DNA of 64,000 bases from Afipia massiliensis (lineage in GTDB: Bacteria > Pseudomonadota > Alphaproteobacteria > Rhizobiales > Xanthobacteraceae), in NCBI RefSeq assembly GCF_014203115.1, contig NZ_JACHIJ010000005.1, positions 186,001 to 250,000 on the forward strand, given 5' to 3'. Position numbers and translations under genes: made by a program. Of the stretch, positions 25,591-33,244 are shown piece by piece. Below the pieces are notes generated by a model, which searched no databases, was not told the DNA's origin, and worked only from the letters and a program-made list of their open reading frames with translations. Numbering within the stretch: the stretch's first letter is position 1; each line of letters starts with the position of its first letter.

Positions 25591-25683
25591 CGGCCCGGAA
25601 GCCCTTTGGGTTCCGGCGGAGACGGGCTCCGATCGTGTTCGGCGGCCCGCTTGTAACCATCTTGCTCAATGGAGGATTTGGCT
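25591..25683 (+). promoter_or_regulatory. ROSE-type RNA thermometer in the hsp20 5' leader
   Basis: The leader has a strong hairpin (GGAAGCCCTTTGGGTTCC, 25597-25614). At its 3' end it carries the ROSE hallmark: TTGCT at 25662-25666, five bases before the ribosome-binding site GGAGG at 25671-25675. In rhizobial ROSE elements this UUGCU pairs with the Shine-Dalgarno sequence at normal temperature and opens on heating. The wording around the start (CTTGTAACCATCTTGCT, then GGAGGATTTGGCTATG) is very close to what I remember of Bradyrhizobium ROSE leaders. Confidence 0.8.
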
Positions 25684-26133
25684 ATGAGAACTGCATTTGA
25701 CGTCACCCCGCTCTGGCGGTCTTCGGTCGGGTTCGATCGTCTCTTTGACCTCTTGGATGCTGCGCAGCAGCAGTCGGAGGCTCATTATCCGCACTACAAC
25801 ATCGAAAAATTGGGAGAAGATCGATACCAAGTATCGCTCGCGCTGGCAGGATTTCGGCCGGACGAGATCAACGTCACGGCCGAGCAAAATGTGCTGACGG
25901 TCGAAGGACGCAAGACTGACGAGAAGCGCGAGTATCTCTATCAGGGGATTTCCGAGCGGCACTTCCGCCGGCAGTTCAACCTCGCCGATTACGTACAGGT
26001 AAGGAACGCGACCTTTGATAATGGCCTGTTGCGTATCGAATTGGTCAGGGAAATCCCGGAAGCGATGAAGCCTCGTCGAATCGCGATTGATGGACAAAGC
26101 AACGTCCAACGTATCGATAGCAAGGCTGCCTAA
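25684..26133 (+). CDS. Small heat-shock protein, Hsp20 / alpha-crystallin family
   Basis: 149 residues from the ATG at 25684, 8 bases after GGAGG; an earlier in-frame codon at 25669 would overlap that site. The start MRTAFDVTPLWRSSVGFDRL is typical of rhizobial class A small Hsps. The alpha-crystallin domain follows with YNIEKLGEDRYQVSLALAGF, VLTVEGRKTDEKREYLYQGI and RQFNLADYVQVRNATFDNGL. The protein acts as an ATP-independent holdase in the cytoplasm. Control by the ROSE thermometer directly upstream is expected. The small genes that follow are probably co-transcribed. Confidence 0.93.
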   Translation: MRTAFDVTPLWRSSVGFDRLFDLLDAAQQQSEAHYPHYNIEKLGEDRYQVSLALAGFRPDEINVTAEQNVLTVEGRKTDEKREYLYQGISERHFRRQFNLADYVQVRNATFDNGLLRIELVREIPEAMKPRRIAIDGQSNVQRIDSKAA

Positions 26134-26234
26134 GACCGCCGCGCTGGCGGACCGCATAGCTTCCGTCGGCTTAGATGTCGGCGGAAGCCGTGCGTCAATT
26201 ACGAAACAGGAAGGAGTAAAAAGGAGAGACGACC

Positions 26235-26573
26235 ATGAGTTCAGTTGATCGCAACTTGAACATGGATATTCATGCTAGCTCGCTTTTGGCCGCAACGTTT
26301 AGCCAGCCCTCCGAGGTGCTGATGAACAGGAACCTTTCGCTGATGGAAAAGCGATGCGTGCTCGCTGCATGGGCATCAGACGCGTTCGCAGTCAGAAACA
26401 ATCCTTGGCTTCGCGAACTTCCAGGTTCTGCCAATCCCGTGCCTGTGAAGGACATCCTGGCCGCCTTGCGTCAGCTTGATGATGGTGATGACAGCGGCCC
26501 TCCTCCCCTGCATGGAGGCGCCGCGCTTCGTATGCCGATGCTTGAGGAGCCAGCGGCAGCTGTTGGCATTTAG
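26235..26573 (+). CDS. Small conserved hypothetical protein downstream of hsp20
   Basis: 112 residues; AAAAGGAGA precedes the ATG. It has an N-terminal helical stretch, then FSQPSEVLMNRNLSLMEKRC, VLAAWASDAFAVRNNPWLREL and a loop with DDGDDSGPPPLHGG. The sequence is reminiscent of short proteins found beside small heat-shock genes in rhizobia, but I know of no function. It starts 101 bases after hsp20 and may share its heat control. Confidence 0.7.
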   Translation: MSSVDRNLNMDIHASSLLAATFSQPSEVLMNRNLSLMEKRCVLAAWASDAFAVRNNPWLRELPGSANPVPVKDILAALRQLDDGDDSGPPPLHGGAALRMPMLEEPAAAVGI

Positions 26574-26626
26574 GTCGAAGCGGAGCCTGCGCTCGTCTAG
26601 GCTCCGTTTTCTACAAGGAAAAACCT

Positions 26627-26863
26627 ATGAAGGATATCGTGTCCACTATGGCGATTGACGAAAAGCTCGCCGGAATCCGCGCGCGTGCCGGCAATATTAG
26701 GCGATATCGGCGTTTGCTAAAGACAGAGCTTACCGATTTGGAACGCAACTTCATCTTAAAGCGGCTGTGCGAAGAGGAGACGGCTCTGACCGAACTAACC
26801 GAAGAGACGTTTCCTTTCCACCTTGGACCAAGAGCCCACAATGCATGGGTAACATCGATCTGA
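26627..26863 (+). CDS. Small hypothetical protein, coiled and charged
   Basis: 78 residues; the centre is a charged helix pair (KLAGIRARAGNIRRYRRLLK, then LTDLERNFILKRLCEEETAL). AAGGAA lies a few bases before the ATG. An in-frame ATG at 26648 is an alternative start. No catalytic motif is seen. It is the third gene in the hsp20 run; the next, related-looking gene is broken. Confidence 0.6.
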   Translation: MKDIVSTMAIDEKLAGIRARAGNIRRYRRLLKTELTDLERNFILKRLCEEETALTELTEETFPFHLGPRAHNAWVTSI

Positions 26864-26875
26864 TCGAGGAAAGCG

Positions 26876-27062
26876 ATGGCTGGTCGCGTCGATGATTTCC
26901 TTAGTCGAGGCCATCAAAAAGTGATTGGCCATTATAAACACTTGCTTCGCCAAATCTTGCCCCGTCAGAAAAACAACTAATTGAGTCACGGCTGGCTGAG
27001 GGGAACTTCGCCTGGAAACGCTTATCGCGACCGCATTCAAAATGAGATCAGCGGGGTGACGG
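26876..27062 (+). pseudogene. Small stress-cluster gene with two frameshifts
   Basis: The ATG at 26876 opens MAGRVDDFLSRGHQKVIGHY and KHLLRQ, then the frame closes at a TAA after PRQKNN. In the next frame the same region reads LAPSEKQLIESRLAEG, and after a further shift LRLETLIATAFKMRSAG. The joined protein (about 60 residues, helical, of the DDFLSRG type) resembles short rhizobial proteins with a repeated RLxxEExxL pattern. The gene appears to be decaying by two small indels. It lies 12 bases after the previous gene. Confidence 0.55.
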
Positions 27063-27389
27063 CGTTGATTTAAAGAAGTTGGACGACTGTGATCTTGGTC
27101 TGTGCCGCCAGCTTGCGCATCGGCGGCGAAGGCCAAACCAAGATCGGCCTGGCTGAGCATCCTTAACATCGAAGCGAACCAGAAGCGCACTTCGAAAACA
27201 TCGTAATGAATACGGAACGCGAATTTAAAATATACCTTTGGTTCGGCTTGATATTTTTCACCGCGGCAAGTGACGAATCCACGCGGATCCTGCGTGATCT
27301 TTTCGATTCCAAATGTCCGAAATAGTGGCGCTACGAATCGTATAAAATGGTCTCTGCTTACGCGCTGTAGCCGTCTAAATTTATCCTTG
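27063..27389. other. Intergenic stretch, no supported gene
   Basis: About 330 bases. A long minus-strand open frame crosses it (27574-26795), but it also runs antisense through the small genes and the repeat, has no ribosome-binding site that I can see, and shows no familiar motif. Confidence 0.4.
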
Positions 27390-27637
27390 CACTGCCACCC
27401 CCTACCAAGCAGTGGTTTTATTCTCCGGTCTCTTAGGCGAGTCTCCCAAAAACGGGAATTCTTCAATGGTTGAGTGGAGACTGGACCGCAATTTCGGAAG
27501 ATAGTGGTTCGAATCCGGTCTCTGTGGAGACTCGGCATGCGTAAAAAGCCCGCCATTGGCGGGCCTTTCTGCACTGAAAAAATAATTTTCTATGAAAGCC
27601 GGACTGGTTGGCTGGGGCGGGAGGATTCGAACCTCCG
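27390..27637 (+). repeat. Right copy of the ~250-bp direct repeat, containing the 3' part of the intact tRNA-Gln
   Basis: It matches 25063-25310 at a distance of 2327 bases. It covers the region downstream of the tRNA-Gln, the tRNA terminator and the tRNA T-arm/acceptor. The intact tRNA and the perfect terminator show that this is the original copy and the left one is the decayed duplicate. Confidence 0.7.
27543..27564 (-). terminator. Intrinsic terminator of the tRNA-Gln
   Basis: On the minus strand a perfect 7-bp stem GCCCGCC-AAT-GGCGGGC is followed by five T. It lies about 45 bases after the tRNA 3' end. Confidence 0.8.
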
Positions 27638-27683
27638 CATGGGGGAATCAAAATCCCCTGCCTTACCACTTGGCGACGCCCCA
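27609..27683 (-). tRNA. tRNA-Gln (anticodon UUG)
   Basis: 75 nt including an encoded CCA. The 5' acceptor TGGGGCG pairs with CGCCCCA. The D-arm is GCCAAGTGGTAAGGC, the anticodon stem GGGGA/TCCCC encloses TTTTGAT with anticodon TTG, and the T-arm is GGAGG-TTCGAAT-CCTCC. A terminator follows. The gene marks the border between the accessory region and the core genes and is a plausible integration target. Confidence 0.95.
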
Positions 27684-28197
27684 ATAGCGCTGAACGGTTT
27701 ACGGCGAGGCCGGCCTGAGCCGTTTCGCGCCGTTCGTGTCCGGAGGTGGCGAGCGGATGTCCTTGACGGAAGTCATGCGCCGCACCGATTCACCGTGGCA
27801 GCGCAGGTCTTAGAGCATTTTCCGTCAAAGTGGAAACCCGGTTTTCAGTGGCAAAATGCAGCCAAACACAGCCGTTTTTCGCCACAACCGGCCGCCGCCC
27901 CGCTGGTAGCGATCTCCGAGCCCGAACAGTAAAGCCTCCGGCCGCTAGTCTGACAGAGAGCGACATTTCCCCAGGCGAAAGCCGCCAAGGGCTAGCGAAA
28001 ATCGGCTTGTGCCGCAGTTGAGAGCCGGCCGTTTTCATGGGAAGACAGGGGGCGCCAGGCGGGACGGACAAGACCCGCCGGCGCGAGGAAAACTGACCAC
28101 CTAACAACGAGTTGCAGGCGTTCATCCCGCCCCGGCCAATGGCCATGACGCGGAACGAGCGCCGCCCGAGGCCCTGCCCGAACAGCGAGATCATGCC
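27684..28197. other. Intergenic stretch upstream of the acyl-CoA dehydrogenase
   Basis: About 510 bases. Open frames here lack ribosome-binding sites and familiar motifs. It should hold the promoters of the tRNA (minus) and of the dehydrogenase (plus), but I cannot place a convincing -35/-10 pair. Confidence 0.4.
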
Positions 28198-29982
28198 ATG
28201 ACCTACCGCGCGCCGATCAACGACATGCTCCTCTCCCTCAATCACGGTGCCGGCCTTTTGGCCGCCGTGGAAGCAGGACATTATAATGGCTACGATCCGG
28301 AGTTCTCGGCCGCAGTGATCGAGGAAGCTGGCAAGTTCGCCACCGATGTACTCGATCCGCTGAATCAGACCGGTGATCGCGAAGGCATCAAGCTCACCGA
28401 CAAGGGCGTCGTCACCGCGACCGGCTGGCCCGATGCCTACAAGCGCTGGTGCGATGGCGGCTGGAACGCGGTGTCCGGCTCGGAGGAATTCGGCGGACAG
28501 GGCCTGCCGCTCGCCGTGCATTCCGCCGTCAACGAAATCTGGAGCGCGGCGAATCTCGCTTTCGGCCTTTGCCCGCTGCTGACACTGAGCGCAATCGATG
28601 CGCTCGATGCGCACGGCTCGGAAGAGCTGAAGAAAATCTATCTCGCGAAACTGATCTCCGGCGAATGGCCGGGCTCGATGCAACTCACCGAACCGCAGGC
28701 CGGCACCGACGTCGGCGCGCTTCGCACCCGCGCGGAAAAACAGCCCGACGGCACGTATCGCCTGTTCGGCACGAAAATCTTCATCACCTACGGCGACCAC
28801 GACATGAGCGACAACATCGTTCATTTCATTCTGGGGCGCCTGCCCGGTTCGCCTCCCGGCTCGAAGGGCATCACGCTGTTCCTGGCGCCGAAGTATCTCG
28901 TCAATGCCGACGGCTCGCTCGGCGCGCGCAACGACATTTACGCCAGCGGCATCGAGCACAAGCTCGGCATCCATGCTTCGCCGACCTGCACCATGACCAT
29001 GGGCGACAAGGGCGGCACCATCGCCTGGCTCGTCGGCAAGGAAAATGGCGGCATGGCCGCGATGTTCACCATGATGAATCAGGCCCGCCTCGGCGTCGGC
29101 CTGCAGGGCGTCGGCCTCGCCGACCGCGCCTATCAGCGCGCGCTGGCCTATGCGCAGGAGCGCAAGCAGGGCAAGGCGCTGGGCAGCAAGGGCGACGGCT
29201 CCGACCCGATCATCATGTATCCGGACGTGAAGCGTAACCTGATGCTGATGCGCGGCATGACAGCGGCAGCGCGCACCATCTGCTACGCGACTGCAGTGGC
29301 CATCGATGTGTCGCATCGCGCCACCGATCCGAAGGTGAAGGCGAAGGCCGCGGCCCGCGGCGCACTGCTGACGCCGATGGCGAAGGCGTTCTCCTCCGAC
29401 ATCGGCAATGAAGTTGCCGCTATCGGCGTGCAGGTGCACGGCGGCATGGGCTTCATGGAAGAAACCGGCGCCGCACAATACGTTCGCGATGCGCGCATCC
29501 TCACCATCTATGAAGGCACCAATGGCGTGCAGGCCAACGACCTCGTGATGCGCAAGCTCGCGATGTCCGGCGGCGAAGCGGTATGGGATCTGCTTGGCGA
29601 ACTGACCGCGATCGTCAAGAAGGTCGAAGCCTCCAACGATCCGGCCTTCGGGACCACCGGCGAAAAGTTGCGCGATGCGGTCGCTTCGGTGGAGCGCACC
29701 AGCAAATGGCTGCTGGAAAAGATCGCAAGCTCGCCTGCGGAAGCGCTGGCGGGCGCGACACCCTATCTGCGGATGTTCTCCACCACGCTTGGCGGCTGCA
29801 TGCTGGCGAGCGAGGCGCTGGCGGCACGCACCGACGAAGCGCTGCAGAACGATGCGCAGCGTTACGTCACGCTGGCCCGGTTCTTCGCGGAGAATGTCAC
29901 CGTGCAGTCCGGTGCGCTGGAACGCACAGTGGTGGACAGCGCCGGTGCGATCACCGGCGCGGATGCCGTGCTGGTGGCGTGA
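28198..29982 (+). CDS. Acyl-CoA dehydrogenase, long form with extra C-terminal domain
   Basis: 594 residues, about 200 more than simple acyl-CoA dehydrogenases, as in the FadE/DmdC-like long subgroup. FAD- and substrate-binding motifs are present: GEWPGSMQLTEPQAGTDVGA in the middle domain, then MMNQARLGVGLQGVGLADRA, the VQVHGGMGFMEETGAAQYVR segment, and the catalytic-base region TIYEGTNGVQANDLVMRKL. A helical C-terminal domain follows. It introduces a 2,3-double bond into an acyl-CoA and passes electrons to ETF. The chain specificity is not readable here. The start is the first ATG, and the N-terminal MTYRAPINDMLLSLNH fits this subgroup. It is convergent with the nitronate monooxygenase gene. 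Confidence 0.93.
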   Translation: MTYRAPINDMLLSLNHGAGLLAAVEAGHYNGYDPEFSAAVIEEAGKFATDVLDPLNQTGDREGIKLTDKGVVTATGWPDAYKRWCDGGWNAVSGSEEFGGQGLPLAVHSAVNEIWSAANLAFGLCPLLTLSAIDALDAHGSEELKKIYLAKLISGEWPGSMQLTEPQAGTDVGALRTRAEKQPDGTYRLFGTKIFITYGDHDMSDNIVHFILGRLPGSPPGSKGITLFLAPKYLVNADGSLGARNDIYASGIEHKLGIHASPTCTMTMGDKGGTIAWLVGKENGGMAAMFTMMNQARLGVGLQGVGLADRAYQRALAYAQERKQGKALGSKGDGSDPIIMYPDVKRNLMLMRGMTAAARTICYATAVAIDVSHRATDPKVKAKAAARGALLTPMAKAFSSDIGNEVAAIGVQVHGGMGFMEETGAAQYVRDARILTIYEGTNGVQANDLVMRKLAMSGGEAVWDLLGELTAIVKKVEASNDPAFGTTGEKLRDAVASVERTSKWLLEKIASSPAEALAGATPYLRMFSTTLGGCMLASEALAARTDEALQNDAQRYVTLARFFAENVTVQSGALERTVVDSAGAITGADAVLVA

Positions 29983-29988
29983 TCCGCG

Positions 29989-30960
29989 CTATCGGCCTGA
30001 CGTCGAGAAAGCCGGTCCGCGCCGCAACAGGTCTTCTGCCTGCGCAATCATCGCATTCATGATTGCGTCGGCAGGCTGTTGCGCCCGCACCAGATCGATC
30101 CCCTCGCCGACGATGACTGCGGAGATACTGGTATCGCCGGCGTCGCGCGCCTTGGCGTAGCGGGCCTGCTCCTGCGTCAGATTGCGGCCAAGCCCATCGA
30201 GATCGTCGGCCCATTGCCGCGTAAAATCGTTGGTCAGCGTGCGGATCGTCCATTGCTCGGGCCAATCGATCCCGCGCGCGATATCGAACAACGAACCTCG
30301 CGTGGTGGCGTCGCCGTTGCCCGCAACGGCGTCCTTCTTGATGTTGGGGTGCGCCAGCGATTCATCGGCGACCACAAAGGCCGTACCGCAAAGCACGCCC
30401 GCCGCGCCCAGCATCAACGCTGCCGCAAGGCCCCGACCGTCGGCGATCCCGCCGGCCGCGACGACAGGAATATCACCGACCGCATCGACCACTGCCGGGA
30501 CCAATGGCATGGTCGCGCGCATGCTGCCGTGACCGCCGGCTTCCGTTCCCTGCGCAATGATCACATCGGCGCCCTCGCCGGCGGCGCGGCGCGCCTGCTC
30601 GACCGACTGCACCTGCGCGATCAGCGGCAGGTTGGCGCGCTTCACCGGCGCGGCGAAACCTCCGAGCTCGCCGAATGACAGAAAGATCGCCTTCGGCTGC
30701 TGATCGATCACCCTGTTCAGAACGTCCGGATTTCGCTCCAGCGCCCAGGTGATGAACCCGACGCCCACCTGTGTATTGCCAGCCTCCTTCATCTCTTTCG
30801 CGATCCAGTCCGGATCGCAGTAGCCGCCGCCAATGAAGCCAAGCCCTCCGGCGTTGGTCACCGCAGCAGCGAGTTTGCCACCACTCACGCCCGCCATCGG
30901 CGCCAGCAGCACCGGCGCGGAAATTCCGAGTTTCTTTGTCAGTTCCGTCTCGATAGCCAT
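29989..30960 (-). CDS. Nitronate monooxygenase (2-nitropropane dioxygenase family)
   Basis: 323 residues from the ATG at 30960 (AGGA 6 bases upstream); a TTG two codons earlier is open. TIM-barrel FMN enzyme: APVLLAPMAGVSGGKLAAAV at the N terminus, GADVIIAQGTEAGGHGS with the conserved glycine/histidine FMN segment, then IPVVAAGGIADGRGLAAALM and LGAAGVLCGTAFVVADES for phosphate binding. It oxidises nitronates to carbonyl compounds and nitrite and protects against propionate-3-nitronate. The tautomerase gene starts 8 bases upstream of its N-terminal region, so the two are one operon. Confidence 0.92.
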   Translation of the reverse strand: MAIETELTKKLGISAPVLLAPMAGVSGGKLAAAVTNAGGLGFIGGGYCDPDWIAKEMKEAGNTQVGVGFITWALERNPDVLNRVIDQQPKAIFLSFGELGGFAAPVKRANLPLIAQVQSVEQARRAAGEGADVIIAQGTEAGGHGSMRATMPLVPAVVDAVGDIPVVAAGGIADGRGLAAALMLGAAGVLCGTAFVVADESLAHPNIKKDAVAGNGDATTRGSLFDIARGIDWPEQWTIRTLTNDFTRQWADDLDGLGRNLTQEQARYAKARDAGDTSISAVIVGEGIDLVRAQQPADAIMNAMIAQAEDLLRRGPAFSTSGR

Positions 30961-30968
30961 ATGCAATC

Positions 30969-31187
30969 CTATCTGGAAACGGAATCGCGTTGCTGACGCC
31001 GATAATCCTCAACGGGCATTCCGCCGATTCCCCAATCTTCCATCGCGACCTCGTCGATCACCACGAAGGTCGTCGCCGGACTCTTGTCGAGAACGCTCAC
31101 GAGGAGATCGGTCACGCCTTTTATCAGGGCGGCCTTCTGCTGCGGGGTCACCCCCTCGCGCGTGATCTTGATATTAACGTAAGGCAT
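30969..31187 (-). CDS. 4-oxalocrotonate tautomerase family protein
   Basis: 72 residues, the normal size. The catalytic proline follows the initiator Met (MPYVNIKITREGVTPQQKAA) and becomes the N terminus after Met removal. The rest keeps the beta-alpha-beta fold with KSPATTFVVIDEVAMEDWG. AGGAAATC precedes the ATG. It forms an operon with the nitronate monooxygenase; the physiological substrate is unknown. Confidence 0.92.
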   Translation of the reverse strand: MPYVNIKITREGVTPQQKAALIKGVTDLLVSVLDKSPATTFVVIDEVAMEDWGIGGMPVEDYRRQQRDSVSR

Positions 31188-31215
31188 CGGAGATTTCCTG
31201 ATTTATTGCGCAATG

Positions 31216-31590
31216 CTATTTGCGGAGATCGAAATGGAAGACTTTCGCAATGATCTGCCAGCGGCCATCGAGCAACACGAAAGACAGAAAATCGGTAAAG
31301 TGTTTTGGACCGATGGCACACTCCGCACGAACGAAAGCGGTCACCGGTCCGGCAAACTCAATCGAAATGACACGGTCCGATCGCGGCTCGTTTCTGCTCG
31401 CCGGAGACTGACGCTGCTTCACCATCGGAAGGTATTGATCCATGCCGAGGCAAGTCAATGCTCCTTCGGTCGCACACGAATAGCGCGCCTCGGGATGAAA
31501 GACGTTCGACAACATCGATACGTCGCTTCGATAAAGCCCATCGAAATAGTCCGAAAGCACGGCACTGAGTGCAGCGTAACGCGAGTCCAT
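31216..31590 (-). CDS. NTF2-like / lumazine-binding-like protein
   Basis: About 124 residues from the ATG at 31590 (GGGAG upstream), eight residues shorter than the longest frame. The sequence is a cone-shaped NTF2-type fold: a helical start SRYAALSAVLSDYFDGLYRS, FHPEARYSC, then three strands with AFVRAECAIGPKHFTDFLSF and LLDGRWQIIAKVFHFDLR. Such proteins are often small oxidoreductase partners or isomerases; no catalytic residue can be assigned. It is 28 bases upstream of the tautomerase start in the same direction, so it probably leads that operon. Confidence 0.82.
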   Translation of the reverse strand: MDSRYAALSAVLSDYFDGLYRSDVSMLSNVFHPEARYSCATEGALTCLGMDQYLPMVKQRQSPASRNEPRSDRVISIEFAGPVTAFVRAECAIGPKHFTDFLSFVLLDGRWQIIAKVFHFDLRK

Positions 31591-31665
31591 GTTTTTCTCC
31601 CTTGCAAACCACATGCGTGAAACGTTGCGCGAGCGCGCAGGACTTCGCGCCAGAGGTAGCCAAGG

Positions 31666-31729
31666 AAGTTACCAAAGGAAACCCTGTAACTTGTGGTTAC
31701 CGAGATTCTCAGGTATCCCGCTGGTAACC
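31666..31729. promoter_or_regulatory. Candidate HxlR operators in a divergent promoter
   Basis: AAGTTAC (31666-31672) and GTAACTT (31686-31692) form a perfect inverted repeat with a 13-base spacer. GGTTACC (31695-31701) and GGTAACC (31723-31729) add a second inverted pair. The cluster lies between the NTF2-like gene (minus) and the hxlR-type gene (plus). HxlR proteins usually bind such dyads beside their own gene to control the divergent operon. Confidence 0.6.
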
Positions 31730-31742
31730 GGAGAAAGTCGCC

Positions 31743-32144
31743 ATGTCGCTCAAAGTCCGAAAGAGCAAGGCTCCGCCGCCCCTGCCGTCCTGCCCGCTGA
31801 CGGAATGCATGGCGCTTATTGGCGGCGCGTGGACGCCGAACATCATCTGGTATTTGAGCGCCGGGCCGCGGCGGTTCGGAGAATTGCGAACCGATATTCC
31901 GCCGGTGTCGGCAAAGGTGTTGACCGCGCGACTGCGCGAGCTCGAAACCAAGGGCGTCGTCACGCGCAAGGTGATGCCGACCTCGCCGCCGTCGGTCGAG
32001 TATGCGCTGACGCCGCTGGGCCGCGAGCTTGTGCCCGCGATCAACGCAATCGTCACAATTGGGCACAAGCTGAAAACGCGCACCGCCAAGGGTACGACCG
32101 CGATTAGCGGAGCAAACAAGCGGCGCGGGGCACGCGCGGCCTAA
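31743..32144 (+). CDS. HxlR-family winged-helix transcriptional regulator
   Basis: 133 residues; GGAGA lies 8 bases before the ATG. The family features are a cysteine followed by the wHTH: CPLTECMALIGGAWTPNIIW, then YLSAGPRRFGELRTDIPPVS, AKVLTARLRELETKGVVTRK and PSVEYALTPLGREL. These one-component sensors respond to electrophiles, quinones or oxidants, often through the N-terminal cysteine. The divergent NTF2/tautomerase/nitronate monooxygenase operon is the likely target, with inverted GTTACC-type repeats in between. The tail is Lys/Arg/Ala-rich. Confidence 0.93.
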   Translation: MSLKVRKSKAPPPLPSCPLTECMALIGGAWTPNIIWYLSAGPRRFGELRTDIPPVSAKVLTARLRELETKGVVTRKVMPTSPPSVEYALTPLGRELVPAINAIVTIGHKLKTRTAKGTTAISGANKRRGARAA

Positions 32145-32160
32145 AGGGCCTCATCCTCGA

Positions 32161-33108
32161 TCACGTGATCGGCTTCAACCCCGCCTCGATTTCCTTGCGG
32201 CGCGACTCGAGGAACGGCGGCAGCGCCAGTTTCTCGCCGAGAGTCTCCATCGGCTCATCGGTGGCAAAGCCCGGCCCGTCGGTCGCGATCTCGAACAGGA
32301 TGCCGTTGGGCTCGCGGAAATAGAGACTGCGGAAATAGAAGCGGTCGATCTCGCCGCTGGAATGAACGCCGAACTCGGAAAGCCGCGCCGTCCAGGCGTG
32401 ATACTGCTCTTCATCCGGCGTGCGGAATGCGACGTGATGCACCCCGCCCGCGCCCTGACGCGACGCCGGCAGATCCTTCTGCTCAAGCACATGCAGTTCG
32501 GCCGCAGGCCCGCCCTCGCCCATCGAAAACACCTCGATGCGATGTTCGCCGTCGGGCGAGGCGTAATCGCGCACGCGTATCATGTTCATGACGTCGCTCA
32601 GCACCCGCGCGGTGCGCGCGAGATCCGGCACGTTCAGCACGATCGGGCCGAGACCGCGGATCTGATGCTCCGCTGGGACCGGACTTTTCTCCCACGGATG
32701 CGCTTCGCCGCGGCCGCCGTCATCGACCAGCACCAGCCGCTGGCCTTCGGGGTCCTCGAACGGCAGCGTCAGGCGGCCGTCGACCTCGGTGACCTTGCCG
32801 ACATGCGCGCCGAGCTTGATCAGCCGGTCCTGCCAGAAGCCCAGCGCCTTTTCGCCGTTGACCCGCAACCCGGTGCGCGAGATGCTGCGGGTGCCGCGAT
32901 GTTCCCGCGCCGCAGGCCAGTCGAAAAACGTCAGGTCGGTGCCCGGGTTGGCCTTCCCGTCCGCATAAAATAGATGGTAGGCGCTGACATCGTCCTGATT
33001 GACGGTCTTTTTGACCAACCGCATGCCCAGCACGCCGGTATAAAACGCCACATTGCCCTTGGCGTGCGCCGAAATCGCCGTCAGATGATGGATGCCGGTC
33101 AGTTGCAT
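32161..33108 (-). CDS. Ring-cleaving dioxygenase of the VOC superfamily (MhqO-like)
   Basis: 315 residues with two glyoxalase/VOC modules. The first begins [20 protein letters not shown], with the first metal histidine in the HHLT pair. The second begins [14 protein letters not shown] and ends with [13 protein letters not shown] and [20 protein letters not shown], where the histidine and glutamate are typical ligands. MhqO/LinE-type enzymes cleave hydroquinones. An HxlR-type regulator lies next to it, in line with quinone stress control in other bacteria. AGGGACG precedes the ATG. Confidence 0.88.
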   Translation of the reverse strand: MQLTGIHHLTAISAHAKGNVAFYTGVLGMRLVKKTVNQDDVSAYHLFYADGKANPGTDLTFFDWPAAREHRGTRSISRTGLRVNGEKALGFWQDRLIKLGAHVGKVTEVDGRLTLPFEDPEGQRLVLVDDGGRGEAHPWEKSPVPAEHQIRGLGPIVLNVPDLARTARVLSDVMNMIRVRDYASPDGEHRIEVFSMGEGGPAAELHVLEQKDLPASRQGAGGVHHVAFRTPDEEQYHAWTARLSEFGVHSSGEIDRFYFRSLYFREPNGILFEIATDGPGFATDEPMETLGEKLALPPFLESRRKEIEAGLKPIT

Positions 33109-33244
33109 GGCAGCGTCCCTTTATGAAATTGGGCCGGAAATCGGCTGGCCAAGATTGCCGTTCTGGCCATGATGTAGGATGAACAATCTGGCAGCGCCAG
33201 CCATCTCCATGCTGCAGCGCCTTCACAATTTCCGGGGAACGACC

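Noticed and set aside
27430..27540. Second tRNA or tmRNA piece suggested by GGTTCGAATCC in the repeat
   Set aside because: No acceptor or anticodon stem can be folded around it.
26795..27574. Minus-strand frame of 259 codons across the repeat and small genes
   Set aside because: It runs through a decayed gene, an intergenic part and half of the direct repeat, has no ribosome site and no motif.
27790..29478. Long minus-strand frame of about 560 codons
   Set aside because: It is antisense to the acyl-CoA dehydrogenase, whose motifs and start are clear. Its translation is His/Ala/Arg-rich in the way expected of a shadow frame in high-GC DNA.
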